Positions 1-6,200 of a stretch of 15,651 bases of DNA are shown here, in pieces (the first letter of the stretch is position 1; each line of letters opens with the position of its first letter). Under the pieces are notes generated by a model. The model was given only the letters and a program-made list of their open reading frames with translations. It was not told the origin of the DNA and did not search any database. The position numbers and the translations under genes are program-made. This DNA comes from JANRJY01 sp033763735 (GTDB lineage Bacteria > Bacteroidota > Bacteroidia > Cytophagales > UBA9547), in assembly GCA_033763735.1 (NCBI GenBank), contig JANRJY010000035.1, positions 1-15,651 of the forward strand, given 5' to 3'.

Positions 1-162
1 TAAACCTAAACCTAGCGTTGCTGGTTCTAACTTTATGAGCATGATCAATCAAACAACTACCGGTAAACCTAAACCTAGTGTAGCTGGTTCTAACTTTATG
101 AGCATGATTAATCAAACTACTACCGGTAAACCTAAACCTAGCGTTGCTGGTTCTAACTTTAT
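1..162 (+). repeat. 63-bp direct tandem repeat, at least 2.6 copies
   Basis: Units begin at bases 1, 64 and 127, a constant 63-bp period that keeps the reading frame (21 codons). The third unit diverges after base 162. Units 1 and 3 match exactly over the shared first part, while unit 2 carries silent changes. The array continues leftwards out of the window, so the copy number is unknown. Confidence 0.9.
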
Positions 163-178
163 TTCTGTTCTTTATTAA
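2..178 (+). CDS. C-terminal end of a tandem-repeat protein of unknown function (5' truncated)
   Basis: The frame opening at base 2 runs without interruption to a TAA at 176-178 and gives the last 58 residues of a protein that begins outside the window. The sequence is two complete 21-residue units and a partial third; each unit begins KPKPSVAGSNF, and the full ones continue MSMINQTTTG. The third unit switches after SNF to a short tail, ISVLY. Copies 1 and 2 are identical in protein although several codons differ silently (for example AGC GTT against AGT GTA, ATC against ATT), which supports a translated frame. The units are rich in Ser, Thr, Asn, Lys and Pro, with no predicted membrane segment. 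I do not recognise the family. A strong terminator follows, so this is the last gene of its transcript. Confidence 0.75.
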   Translation, partial: KPKPSVAGSNFMSMINQTTTGKPKPSVAGSNFMSMINQTTTGKPKPSVAGSNFISVLY

Positions 179-198
179 TCTCAAATAATTTTAAATTT

Positions 199-231
199 AA
201 AAAGGCATCAAATTTGTTTGATGCCTTTTTT
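199..231 (+). terminator. Rho-independent terminator
   Basis: A perfect 14-bp stem (199-212 with 217-230; core AAGGCATCAAA / TTTGATGCCTT) closes a 4-base loop (213-216), and the 3' arm runs into a T tract. It lies 20 bases after the stop of the repeat-protein gene. The A and T runs flanking the core make it plausibly bidirectional. Confidence 0.9.
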
Positions 232-284
232 ATTGATAAAAATTCAATATTTTTTACATTAAAATTTTATAATAACAGATAATG

Positions 285-315
285 TTTGAACGTTTGGGAT
301 TCGCGATTAATTTTG
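285..315 (+). promoter_or_regulatory. Bacteroidota-type promoter for the cytochrome b5 / coaX cluster
   Basis: A -33 TTTG (285-288) and a -7 TAATTTTG (308-315) are separated by 19 bases, matching the phylum consensus TTTG-N17..23-TAnnTTTG. Initiation would fall near 320-323, about 20 bases before the first gene's TTG start. Confidence 0.75.
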
Positions 316-340
316 CAGCCTGTTCTTTCATTTTCAAATT

Positions 341-580
341 TTGGAATCTGTACAATTATTTACAAAGTCACAACTTGCACTTCGAAATGGGAATGACAAA
401 CCTGAAATCTGGGTTGCATATAAAGGTGATATATATGATGTATCAAAATCAAGAATGTGGAAAGATGGAAAACATTATGAACACTGGGCCGGTCAGGATT
501 TAACAGATGAATTGCCCGATGCTCCACATAATGAAAATGTATTTGACAAATTTAAATTAGTTGGTAAATTAATAAAATAG
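341..580 (+). CDS. Small cytochrome b5-like heme-binding domain protein
   Basis: This 79-residue protein is essentially one cytochrome b5-like domain. Residues 22-76 show the pattern WVAYKGDIYDVSKS, then MWKDGKHYEHWAG, QDLT, DAPHNE and a closing LVGKL. This is the bacterial variant of the fold, with His45, His48 and His63 as candidate heme ligands. There is no signal peptide or membrane helix, so it is probably cytoplasmic. No ATG lies in frame before the domain. An in-frame stop at 308-310 and the -7 promoter box at 308-315 leave the TTG at 341 as the best start. It ends one base before the kinase at 582, so the two are very likely co-transcribed. Its redox or ligand partner is unknown; steroid or haem-related binding is known only for relatives. 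Confidence 0.8.
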   Translation: MESVQLFTKSQLALRNGNDKPEIWVAYKGDIYDVSKSRMWKDGKHYEHWAGQDLTDELPDAPHNENVFDKFKLVGKLIK

Positions 581-581
581 C

Positions 582-1439
582 ATGATTGCAATCGTTGAAA
601 GTGGCACAACCAAAACAAGTTGGCTTTTTGTGGATAATACCGGACGGATGTTCGATTACAAAACGGTAGGAATGAATCCCTATTTTCAAAACTCAGAAGA
701 TATTTCGAACACTTTATCAGAATCGCTTATCCCAAATCTGGGATTTACCGTGAATGTTGATAAAATATTTTTTTATGGTGCCGGATGCGAACTGCCTGCT
801 CAAAAAGAAACCGTTAAAAAAGGCATTCAAAAAGTATTTCCAAATACAGATGTTCAAATTAATCATGACTTGTTAGCCGCAGCACGTGCATTATTTGGCG
901 ATGTAGCCGGAATTGCATGCATTGCTGGTACGGGAGCCAATTCTTGTTATTATGATGGCAAGGATGTTATTAAAAATATACATTCCTTAGGATTATTCAT
1001 GGGTGATGAAGGTAGTGGAGGATATAAAGGAAAATTGTTGGTAGCCGATTACATTCGCGAAGCTATGCCTAACAATATTAGAGCTAAGTTTGAAGCTTTT
1101 ACTCCTGACAGAACCAAAGAAATGATGGATGCGGTGTATTTAAAACCTTTCCCTAGTAGATACTTGGCATCTTTTGTTCCATTTATAGTGCAAAATATTA
1201 GTGACCCTTACATACATGATTTGGCTTATAGAAGCTTTGAAAATCAATTTGATAACACGGTTTGTCGTTATGAAAACTACAAAAATATTCAAATCGGATT
1301 TGTGGGTTCAGTTGCTCACTATCTTAAAGATATTTTATTAGAAGTTGCTGCAAAAAAAGGCGCAAATGTTACCAAAATAATTCAAGCCCCATTGGATGCT
1401 TTGGTTAATTATCACAAAGAAAAGGGCATGGTTAAATAA
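582..1439 (+). CDS. BadF/BadG/BcrA/BcrD-type ATPase, N-acetylglucosamine kinase-like
   Basis: This 285-residue ASKHA-fold kinase shows an N-terminal phosphate-binding loop ESGTTKTSW (residues 6-14), an acidic active-site segment NHDLLAAARAL (Asp96), a second phosphate loop GTGANS (116-121) and the GDEGSGGY segment (141-148) that in NAGK relatives contacts sugar and nucleotide. It most resembles the eukaryote-like GlcNAc kinases common in Bacteroidota, so phosphorylation of GlcNAc or a related amino sugar in the cytoplasm is the likely reaction. The substrate is inferred, not seen. The first loop has Glu-Ser where canonical NAGKs have Asp-Gly. It lies between the heme protein (1-base gap) and coaX (2-base gap), so translation is probably coupled across the cluster. 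Confidence 0.85.
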   Translation: MIAIVESGTTKTSWLFVDNTGRMFDYKTVGMNPYFQNSEDISNTLSESLIPNLGFTVNVDKIFFYGAGCELPAQKETVKKGIQKVFPNTDVQINHDLLAAARALFGDVAGIACIAGTGANSCYYDGKDVIKNIHSLGLFMGDEGSGGYKGKLLVADYIREAMPNNIRAKFEAFTPDRTKEMMDAVYLKPFPSRYLASFVPFIVQNISDPYIHDLAYRSFENQFDNTVCRYENYKNIQIGFVGSVAHYLKDILLEVAAKKGANVTKIIQAPLDALVNYHKEKGMVK

Positions 1440-1441
1440 GG

Positions 1442-2170
1442 ATGCGTAATATTACAGTTGACTTTGGCAATACCTCTATAAAAGCTGCAATTTTTGAAGG
1501 TGAAAAACTGATTAACGATTTAGGTGTATTATCACAGGTAGCGTTGATTGAGGTGTTAAATAAATTTCCAAATTACAAAATTGGAATAAGTTCAGTTTCA
1601 GAAGCCTCCACTCATATTTATAATTTAATAGATAATAAGGAACGACTAATGGTACTCAATCATTTAACAAAAGTTCCTTTAAAAAACAACTACAAAAGTG
1701 CTGAAACATTGGGAATGGACCGGTTAGCAGTAGCTGTTGGTGGTAATTTTATGTATCCAAATACCAATTTGTTGATAATTGATTTTGGTACTTGCATCAC
1801 TTATGAATTGGTTTCATCAAAAAATGAATACGAGGGTGGCGCCATTGCTCCGGGACTCAATATGCGCTTTAAAGCATTAAATCAGTTTACTTCTAAACTG
1901 CCTTCACTACAAATAACTAACGAAACGATAAATTTTATAGGAAATTCTACAGAATCGTGTATCCAGTCAGGGGTAATAAATGGAATGACAAGCGAAATTG
2001 ATGGAATGATTGATAAATTTGGTCAAGTTTACGACCATCTTAAAATTATAATATGTGGTGGGGACGCACAATTTTTTGAAACAAAAATAAAACAACCCAT
2101 CTTTGCAGTGCCTAATTTGGTGTTAATCGGTTTAAATAGGATTTTGAATTACAATGTGCAAGCGAATTAG
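1442..2170 (+). CDS. coaX: Type III pantothenate kinase
   Basis: CoaX catalyses the first step of coenzyme A synthesis, ATP-dependent phosphorylation of pantothenate. The 242 residues fit the family length. Diagnostic motifs are present: phosphate loop DFGNTSIK (Asp7, Asn10, Lys14), GMDRLA (91-96) where the Asp and Arg bind pantothenate, DFGTCITYE (from residue 114), and GGAIAPGLNMRFKAL (from 132). Type III enzymes need a monovalent cation and resist CoA feedback. It starts two bases after the NAGK-like gene and its last 17 bases overlap the next gene in another frame, so it is an internal operon member. The coaX / outer-membrane-protein pairing recurs in Bacteroidota. Confidence 0.95.
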   Translation: MRNITVDFGNTSIKAAIFEGEKLINDLGVLSQVALIEVLNKFPNYKIGISSVSEASTHIYNLIDNKERLMVLNHLTKVPLKNNYKSAETLGMDRLAVAVGGNFMYPNTNLLIIDFGTCITYELVSSKNEYEGGAIAPGLNMRFKALNQFTSKLPSLQITNETINFIGNSTESCIQSGVINGMTSEIDGMIDKFGQVYDHLKIIICGGDAQFFETKIKQPIFAVPNLVLIGLNRILNYNVQAN

Positions 2171-3440
2171 GAATGTTCTGATTATTTCATTTATCAGTTT
2201 ACAAATATTTGGTCAGGGAAATATTCAAAGTCCGTATGCGCAGTTTGGCTTAGGCTTAGTTGAACCAACAGGAAATATTCGAACGATGGCAATGGGTTAT
2301 GTTGGTGTAGCCCAAACAAATACTTTGCAAATAAACGGTGTCAACCCGGCACTAACTGCTTATAGCCGTACATACGTGATATATGAGGCAGGTGCATATG
2401 GCCAAATGTCGTGGATGGCATCCAAAAGTCAAGGTTTGTATTTAATAGGCGGTAGTTTTCAATATTTAAACTTACTTTTCCCAATTGGTGTAAAAAACTG
2501 GACCTTATCATTGGGATTAGCTCCATACTCCAATGCTAATGCCAAATACAAGACATTTTATCAAGCTTCAAATAGCAACTTAGTATCAGAAAGAAACATT
2601 ATTGATGGTGTATTGAATCAAGTTTATCTTTCAAATGCAATCAAACTACCATATGGTTTGTCTTTAGGATTGACTACTGCTTTTATATTTGGAAGCATCA
2701 ACCGCCAAAAACTAATTTACCCTGAAAATATTGGTAGTGGAATTATTCCTCAAGTTAGTTCAAATGAGCAATATAGAGTAATGGAATTTAAACCCGGGAT
2801 TGCATGGAACAGACCTATTAATCAAAAGTATGATTTTGGTTTTGGAGCAACTTATACTTTCAGTACTGATATTTCATCTGTCAGACAACTAACTAATAAT
2901 GTATGGCAATATAATGGTTCAGGTGATATTGTGCTTCAACCTGTATATTTATATTCTGACACTTTTTCACTACCAACAAAACCAGTTGTGCTGCCTTCAC
3001 AACTCAAAATAGGAGCCAGCATGAGCAATTCTTCAAAATGGAATATTTCAGTTGATTATACTTTTACAAACTATTCCAATTACAACGACTTAAGTTTTAC
3101 AAATAATATCTATAAAAATTCAAACAAGTTGAACATTGGCGGTGAATGGATTCCAAAATATGATGCACTCAGAGGCATATACAAAAGAACAACCTATAGA
3201 GCAGGAGGATATATTTACCAAACTCCATTTGAATTTAATAATACTCGGATAATGGAATATGCCGGAACATTTGGGATTGGACTACCTTTGGGCAAACTGG
3301 GGTTATCAAGTATCAACTTAGGATTGATGTACGGTATTAGAGGAACTATGGATAACGATTTAATTGAAGAGAAATTTTTTAGACTTGCAATTGGAATGAA
3401 CCTGAATGATAGGTGGTTTTTGAAATATAGAATGGATTAA
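2154..3440 (+). CDS. Outer membrane beta-barrel protein (SPYxxxGLG family)
   Basis: This 428-residue protein starts with a signal peptide (two basic residues, hydrophobic VLIISFISLQIF, likely cleavage near residue 20-22). The mature end begins SPYAQFGLGLVEPTGN and then NIRTMAMGYVGVA, the hallmark of a Bacteroidota barrel family related in layout to FadL/OmpP1 porins. The rest alternates amphipathic beta-strands with Asn/Tyr-rich loops and ends in a strand (DRWFLKYRMD). The cargo is unknown. The ATG at 2154 lies inside the end of coaX; it is chosen because it directly precedes a convincing signal peptide. Co-transcription with coaX is likely, although the metabolic link is unclear. Confidence 0.85.
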   Translation: MCKRIRNVLIISFISLQIFGQGNIQSPYAQFGLGLVEPTGNIRTMAMGYVGVAQTNTLQINGVNPALTAYSRTYVIYEAGAYGQMSWMASKSQGLYLIGGSFQYLNLLFPIGVKNWTLSLGLAPYSNANAKYKTFYQASNSNLVSERNIIDGVLNQVYLSNAIKLPYGLSLGLTTAFIFGSINRQKLIYPENIGSGIIPQVSSNEQYRVMEFKPGIAWNRPINQKYDFGFGATYTFSTDISSVRQLTNNVWQYNGSGDIVLQPVYLYSDTFSLPTKPVVLPSQLKIGASMSNSSKWNISVDYTFTNYSNYNDLSFTNNIYKNSNKLNIGGEWIPKYDALRGIYKRTTYRAGGYIYQTPFEFNNTRIMEYAGTFGIGLPLGKLGLSSINLGLMYGIRGTMDNDLIEEKFFRLAIGMNLNDRWFLKYRMD

Positions 3441-3488
3441 TTGTTTGGTGAATTACATACTTATAGTATTAGCTTCACTCAAAAAAAT

Positions 3489-3496
3489 TACCTTTG
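3489..3496 (+). promoter_or_regulatory. Probable -7 promoter box upstream of the Omp85-like gene
   Basis: TACCTTTG matches TAnnTTTG exactly. No good -33 TTTG sits 17-23 bases upstream, so the promoter is incomplete by consensus. It lies 23 bases before the TTG at 3520, nearly the same spacing as between box and TTG start for the cytochrome b5 gene, which supports that downstream start. Confidence 0.45.
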
Positions 3497-3519
3497 TAAC
3501 TTATCTTGTTTCCTACATT

Positions 3520-5019
3520 TTGATTATATCCAGGTTAAAAATCAACCTAATATTAATATTTTTCATATTTGTATTTACGCAATTAAATGCCCAATCTGAT
3601 ACCTTAATCTTAACCAAACAAGACTCCGTTTATTTAATTCAAAGTACTCAAAATCAAACTTTTATAGGCGATTATATAGTAATCGATGTAATATCAATTA
3701 CCGGAAATCATAGAACTAAACCCCATATTATCAGAAGGGAACTTGACTATAAAGAAGGTGACTCTATAAATGTTGTAAAACTTGACTCATTGCTTAAATG
3801 GGAAAAAAACAAATTATTTAACACCAATTTATTTGTTACAACCAATGTAGAAATAGTTCGTAACCCAACCAATGGAAATGTAATCATGCACGTACATGTA
3901 CATGAGCAATGGTACACCATTCCACAAGTCTATTTGGAGTTTGCGGACCGCAATATTAATGAATGGTATTATCAGCGAGGAGCCGATCCACGAAGACTGA
4001 ATGCCGGAATAAGACTTGCCCAAAGGAATGTAAGAGGCAGAAATGAAACGCTAAGACTTACGGTTCAAGGTGGCTTTACCAATGCGTATGGCATTGGATA
4101 TGATATGCCTTATATTGATAAAAAACTGAAATGGGGCGCCTCATTTAGCATGGAATATTCCAATAATACATCCGTAGCTGCTACTGCTGAGAATCATGTA
4201 TTGAAATATATCAAAAGTGAAAATCTGGAATTGCTTCGCCATTTTTATGATGCCTCATTTTCATTGAGTTACCGTCCAAAGTTTTTTACAAAACATAGTT
4301 TTGAAGCCGCTGGAAACTATAATATCATTTCTGATACAATTGCGAAATATAATCCAGAATACTTTGGCAACAGCGCATTGATTCAAAAATATGCATATTT
4401 GCGGTACACTTTTGAAAATGATACCCGTGACCGAAGACAGTTTGCACATAGTGGACACTTAATTAAATTTGACTTAGAACAATTGGGTTTTACAATTTAC
4501 GAAAATGTGCACACCTCCAGAGCTACGATTACTTTAAATGCCTATAAAAAGTTATATAAAAATTCGGTCTTCTTTGCAACCAAATTAAAGCTAAAAGGAA
4601 GCGTCCCTATTCGACAGCCCTACAACGAATTTAAAGCTTTAGGTTATAACGAAAATTGGGTTCGTGGCTTTGAACTATATGCCATTGACGGGCAACACTA
4701 TGTATTGAACCGTAACTCAATAAGGTTAAGACTGTACTCACTTGTAATTGATTTTAAAAAATATATCCCAATAAGGCAGTTTCGAGTGTTACCACTTGAT
4801 TTTTATATTACAGGATTTGGCGATTGGGGGTATGTGTCCAATACTGATTATTACTTTGTGGAAACCTTTAGAAATCAATTGCTAAGTAATCGATTGCATG
4901 GAAGTGTGGGTGCCGGGTTAAATATCGTTTCATTTTACAATTCTGTTTTACGATTCGAATACTCCTATAATTCACTACAACAATTGAACTTCAGATTCAG
5001 CATGGCTACAGATATATAG
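3520..5019 (+). CDS. Omp85-superfamily (BamA/TamA-like) outer membrane protein
   Basis: Taken from the TTG at 3520, this 499-residue protein begins with a compact signal peptide (basic SRLK, hydrophobic INLILIFFIFVF, cleavage after LNAQ near residue 25). One POTRA-like domain follows at about residues 54-128 (VISITGNHRTKPHIIRREL, then an EKNKLFNTNLF helix and beta-rich MHVHVHEQW). The remainder is a C-terminal barrel with a VRGF motif at 381-384, the conserved loop-6 signature of Omp85 barrels. A single POTRA sets it apart from BamA, which has five, so a specialised assembly or translocation role is more likely than general barrel insertion. A longer frame back to TTG 3445 is open, but it adds a hydrophobic stretch before the signal peptide and contains the -7 box. 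The partner protein is unknown. Confidence 0.8.
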   Translation: MIISRLKINLILIFFIFVFTQLNAQSDTLILTKQDSVYLIQSTQNQTFIGDYIVIDVISITGNHRTKPHIIRRELDYKEGDSINVVKLDSLLKWEKNKLFNTNLFVTTNVEIVRNPTNGNVIMHVHVHEQWYTIPQVYLEFADRNINEWYYQRGADPRRLNAGIRLAQRNVRGRNETLRLTVQGGFTNAYGIGYDMPYIDKKLKWGASFSMEYSNNTSVAATAENHVLKYIKSENLELLRHFYDASFSLSYRPKFFTKHSFEAAGNYNIISDTIAKYNPEYFGNSALIQKYAYLRYTFENDTRDRRQFAHSGHLIKFDLEQLGFTIYENVHTSRATITLNAYKKLYKNSVFFATKLKLKGSVPIRQPYNEFKALGYNENWVRGFELYAIDGQHYVLNRNSIRLRLYSLVIDFKKYIPIRQFRVLPLDFYITGFGDWGYVSNTDYYFVETFRNQLLSNRLHGSVGAGLNIVSFYNSVLRFEYSYNSLQQLNFRFSMATDI

Positions 5020-5036
5020 GAATTAGTCAAACATTA

Positions 5037-5056
5037 ACTTAAAAAATTTTTTAAGT
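5037..5056. terminator. A6T6 palindrome between convergent genes, possible bidirectional terminator
   Basis: A perfect 20-base palindrome, ACTT-A6-T6-AAGT, sits in the 41-base gap between the convergent ends of the Omp85-like gene and the 35-residue minus-strand gene. As an A/T-only stem with no spare loop it would be a weak hairpin, but it supplies T runs in both directions. Its position supports a terminator role more than its stability does. Confidence 0.35.
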
Positions 5057-5060
5057 GGAG

Positions 5061-5168
5061 TTAACTTTTCAAATTACTTTGAGATGCATTTTTTGGAAGT
5101 GTATTAACCCAAATCACAAGAACAATTCCTACAATTGCCAAAAAAATATATAAATATCCTAATATCAT
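5061..5168 (-). CDS. 35-residue single-helix membrane protein
   Basis: This tiny gene starts with ATG at 5168 inside an ATGA overlap with the stop of the DUF6722 gene, and ends with TAA at 5061-5063. Residues 2-21 are one hydrophobic segment (ILGYLYIFLAIVGIVLVIWV), followed by a short polar tail (NTLPKNASQSNLKS). The overlap implies translational coupling, and both products are small membrane proteins, so a two-protein membrane unit is plausible. I do not recognise a family. It could be a chance frame, but a stop/start overlap, an ATG start and a clean transmembrane segment ending in Trp-Val make a real gene more likely. Confidence 0.6.
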   Translation of the reverse strand: MILGYLYIFLAIVGIVLVIWVNTLPKNASQSNLKS

Positions 5169-5350
5169 TGTTTTAATAATTTAATTCCAACATACAAAAA
5201 CGAAATTGTTGCTATCAAACCTCCCAAAATAACAAGTATTTTTTCAGTTGAGTTTGTGTCTAAGAGCTTAATAAGGACGATCCCTGCAAAAACAAATTTA
5301 GAGATATCAAGTAAATATTTACCCAATTCTTCCTTTTGTTTATTATCCAT
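5165..5350 (-). CDS. DUF6722-like small membrane protein
   Basis: This is a 61-residue protein from the ATG at 5350; the TTG one codon upstream is a poorer start. A charged N-terminus (MDNKQKEELGKYLLDIS) leads into a first transmembrane segment (KFVFAGIVLIKLL, residues about 18-31), a short loop (DTNSTEK), and a second segment (ILVILGGLIATISFLYVGIKLL, about 39-60). The ELGKYLLDISK start followed by two helices matches my recollection of the DUF6722 family of Bacteroidota, whose function is unknown. It has its own consensus promoter and shares an ATGA junction with the 35-residue gene. Confidence 0.7.
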   Translation of the reverse strand: MDNKQKEELGKYLLDISKFVFAGIVLIKLLDTNSTEKILVILGGLIATISFLYVGIKLLKQ

Positions 5351-5364
5351 CAATTTTATTTAAT

Positions 5365-5395
5365 CAAATGTAATTACAAACTTTAACTTTTCAAA
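5365..5395 (-). promoter_or_regulatory. Bacteroidota-type promoter for the DUF6722-like gene
   Basis: Read on the minus strand, a -33 TTTG (5395-5392) and a -7 TACATTTG (5372-5365) lie 19 bases apart, an exact fit to TTTG-N19-TAnnTTTG. The -7 box is 14 bases before the ATG at 5350. The -33 element overlaps the last codons of the upstream candidate antitoxin gene, so the membrane-protein pair can be transcribed independently of the toxin locus. Confidence 0.7.
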
Positions 5396-5547
5396 AACTT
5401 ACTTGCCTTTACTTTTATAATTTTCCCATTTTCAGAAACAACTATTTCTTCACCTCGAAGTGACTTTTCTTTTATCATTCGTTCAAATGCTAAATCAAGA
5501 CCTTTCATGATTTTTTCTCGGATATTTTCAGGAATTTGACTACTCAT
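5383..5547 (-). CDS. 54-residue partner of the zeta-toxin-like gene, candidate antitoxin
   Basis: This intact frame runs from ATG 5547 to TAA 5383-5385. Its ATG overlaps the terminal TGA of the upstream zeta-like frame as ATGA, the usual coupling of a two-gene module. The protein has a helical first half (SSQIPENIREKIMKGLDLAFERMIKEK) and a short beta-like second half (EEIVVSENGKIIKVKASKFLKS). From memory, small proteins of this IPENI...GLDLA...NGKII form accompany zeta/COG4185-type kinases in Bacteroidota. Antitoxin function is inferred from order and overlap only. No lesion is visible here, although the partner carries two stop codons. It may still be translated if the truncated toxin transcript persists. 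Confidence 0.6.
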   Translation of the reverse strand: MSSQIPENIREKIMKGLDLAFERMIKEKSLRGEEIVVSENGKIIKVKASKFLKS

Positions 5548-6110
5548 ATCAATTTCATTTGACTATAAATTTCACTATTGAATATTTCAATTGATTTCTT
5601 CTTTTTCCCTTCTGCTATGATTTTGTAAGGGCTGTATGTATTATCCGCAATCAACTAATAATCACAAACTGGAATATAAATTTCAAATAAATTTTTTATT
5701 CCTGAGTAATACCTTCGTTCAATTATATCTTTTGGAATATTGTGCCCACCTGATTTAACTCTCATTTTTACTCTTTCAATAGCCAAATCAGGTGAACTAA
5801 GCCAAAAATAAAGCAAAACAATTTCTTAACCATCTTGTTGCGCATTTTTTATAATCTGATAATATGACTTTGTGGCTAATGTGGTTTCAAATCCAAAATC
5901 AACTCTTCGATTAATTAATTCTCTGATTCGGGTCAGCATTAAACGACCGGCTTCAATCGCTACACTTTCAGGATTAAAAGGAGAAAGCCCTTTAGCTATT
6001 TCATCAGCATTTACGAATTCATTGCAATTAAGTATTTCCGGTAATACTGTAAAAGATGCTGTTGTTTTACCCGCACCGTTACATCCTGCAATGACATAAA
6101 CTTTCGACAT
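5544..6110 (-). pseudogene. Zeta-toxin-like P-loop kinase (COG4185 type), broken by two nonsense codons
   Basis: From ATG 6110 the frame encodes a zeta/COG4185-type kinase. Walker A is GCNGAGKTT (residues 9-17), followed by the NADEIAKGLSPFNPE region, with its acidic pair after FVNA, and FGFETTL. After residue 94 a TAA (5826-5828) interrupts it. The same frame then continues recognisably (EIVLLYFWLSSPDLAIERVK, then GGHNIP, RRYYSGIKNLFEIYIPVCDY) to a TAG at 5655-5657 and resumes LIADN to a TGA at 5544-5546. No frameshift is needed, so two point changes account for it: the expected residues are an aromatic such as Tyr at 95 and Trp at 152. The 94-residue remnant keeps the nucleotide loop but lacks the second half, so it is probably inactive. 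Full-length relatives act on UDP-sugars or similar nucleotides; the true substrate here is unknown. Confidence 0.75.
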
Positions 6111-6200
6111 AATTAAGTTTTCGTCTTTAAAATTAATAATATATAAGCAAAAATCCTTACAAGGGAATTAAAATGCCTTTTGTATTGTTAAATTTACCAC

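Noticed and set aside
1..162. CRISPR array
   Set aside because: Units are directly abutting 63-bp coding repeats with no unique spacers.
282..503. Open frame of 73 codons overlapping the cytochrome b5-like gene
   Set aside because: It begins inside the -33 promoter element and shares no pattern with known proteins, while the other frame gives a clear heme-binding domain.
3445..3519. Longer N-terminus for the Omp85-like protein from TTG 3445
   Set aside because: It places an extra hydrophobic stretch before a complete signal peptide and would translate across an exact -7 promoter box.
5872..6099. Plus-strand 75-codon frame opposite the zeta-like pseudogene
   Set aside because: It is the antisense of a frame with a clear Walker A motif, and its composition is not protein-like.
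5544..6110. Stop-codon reassignment or programmed readthrough in the zeta-like gene
   Set aside because: All three stop codons terminate intact genes nearby, and two different stops interrupt this one frame, so simple decay is more economical.
6111..6200. Promoter boxes for uvrB or for the zeta-like gene
   Set aside because: TAAATTTA near 6189 is one base off consensus and too close to the uvrB ATG; nothing on the minus strand fits.
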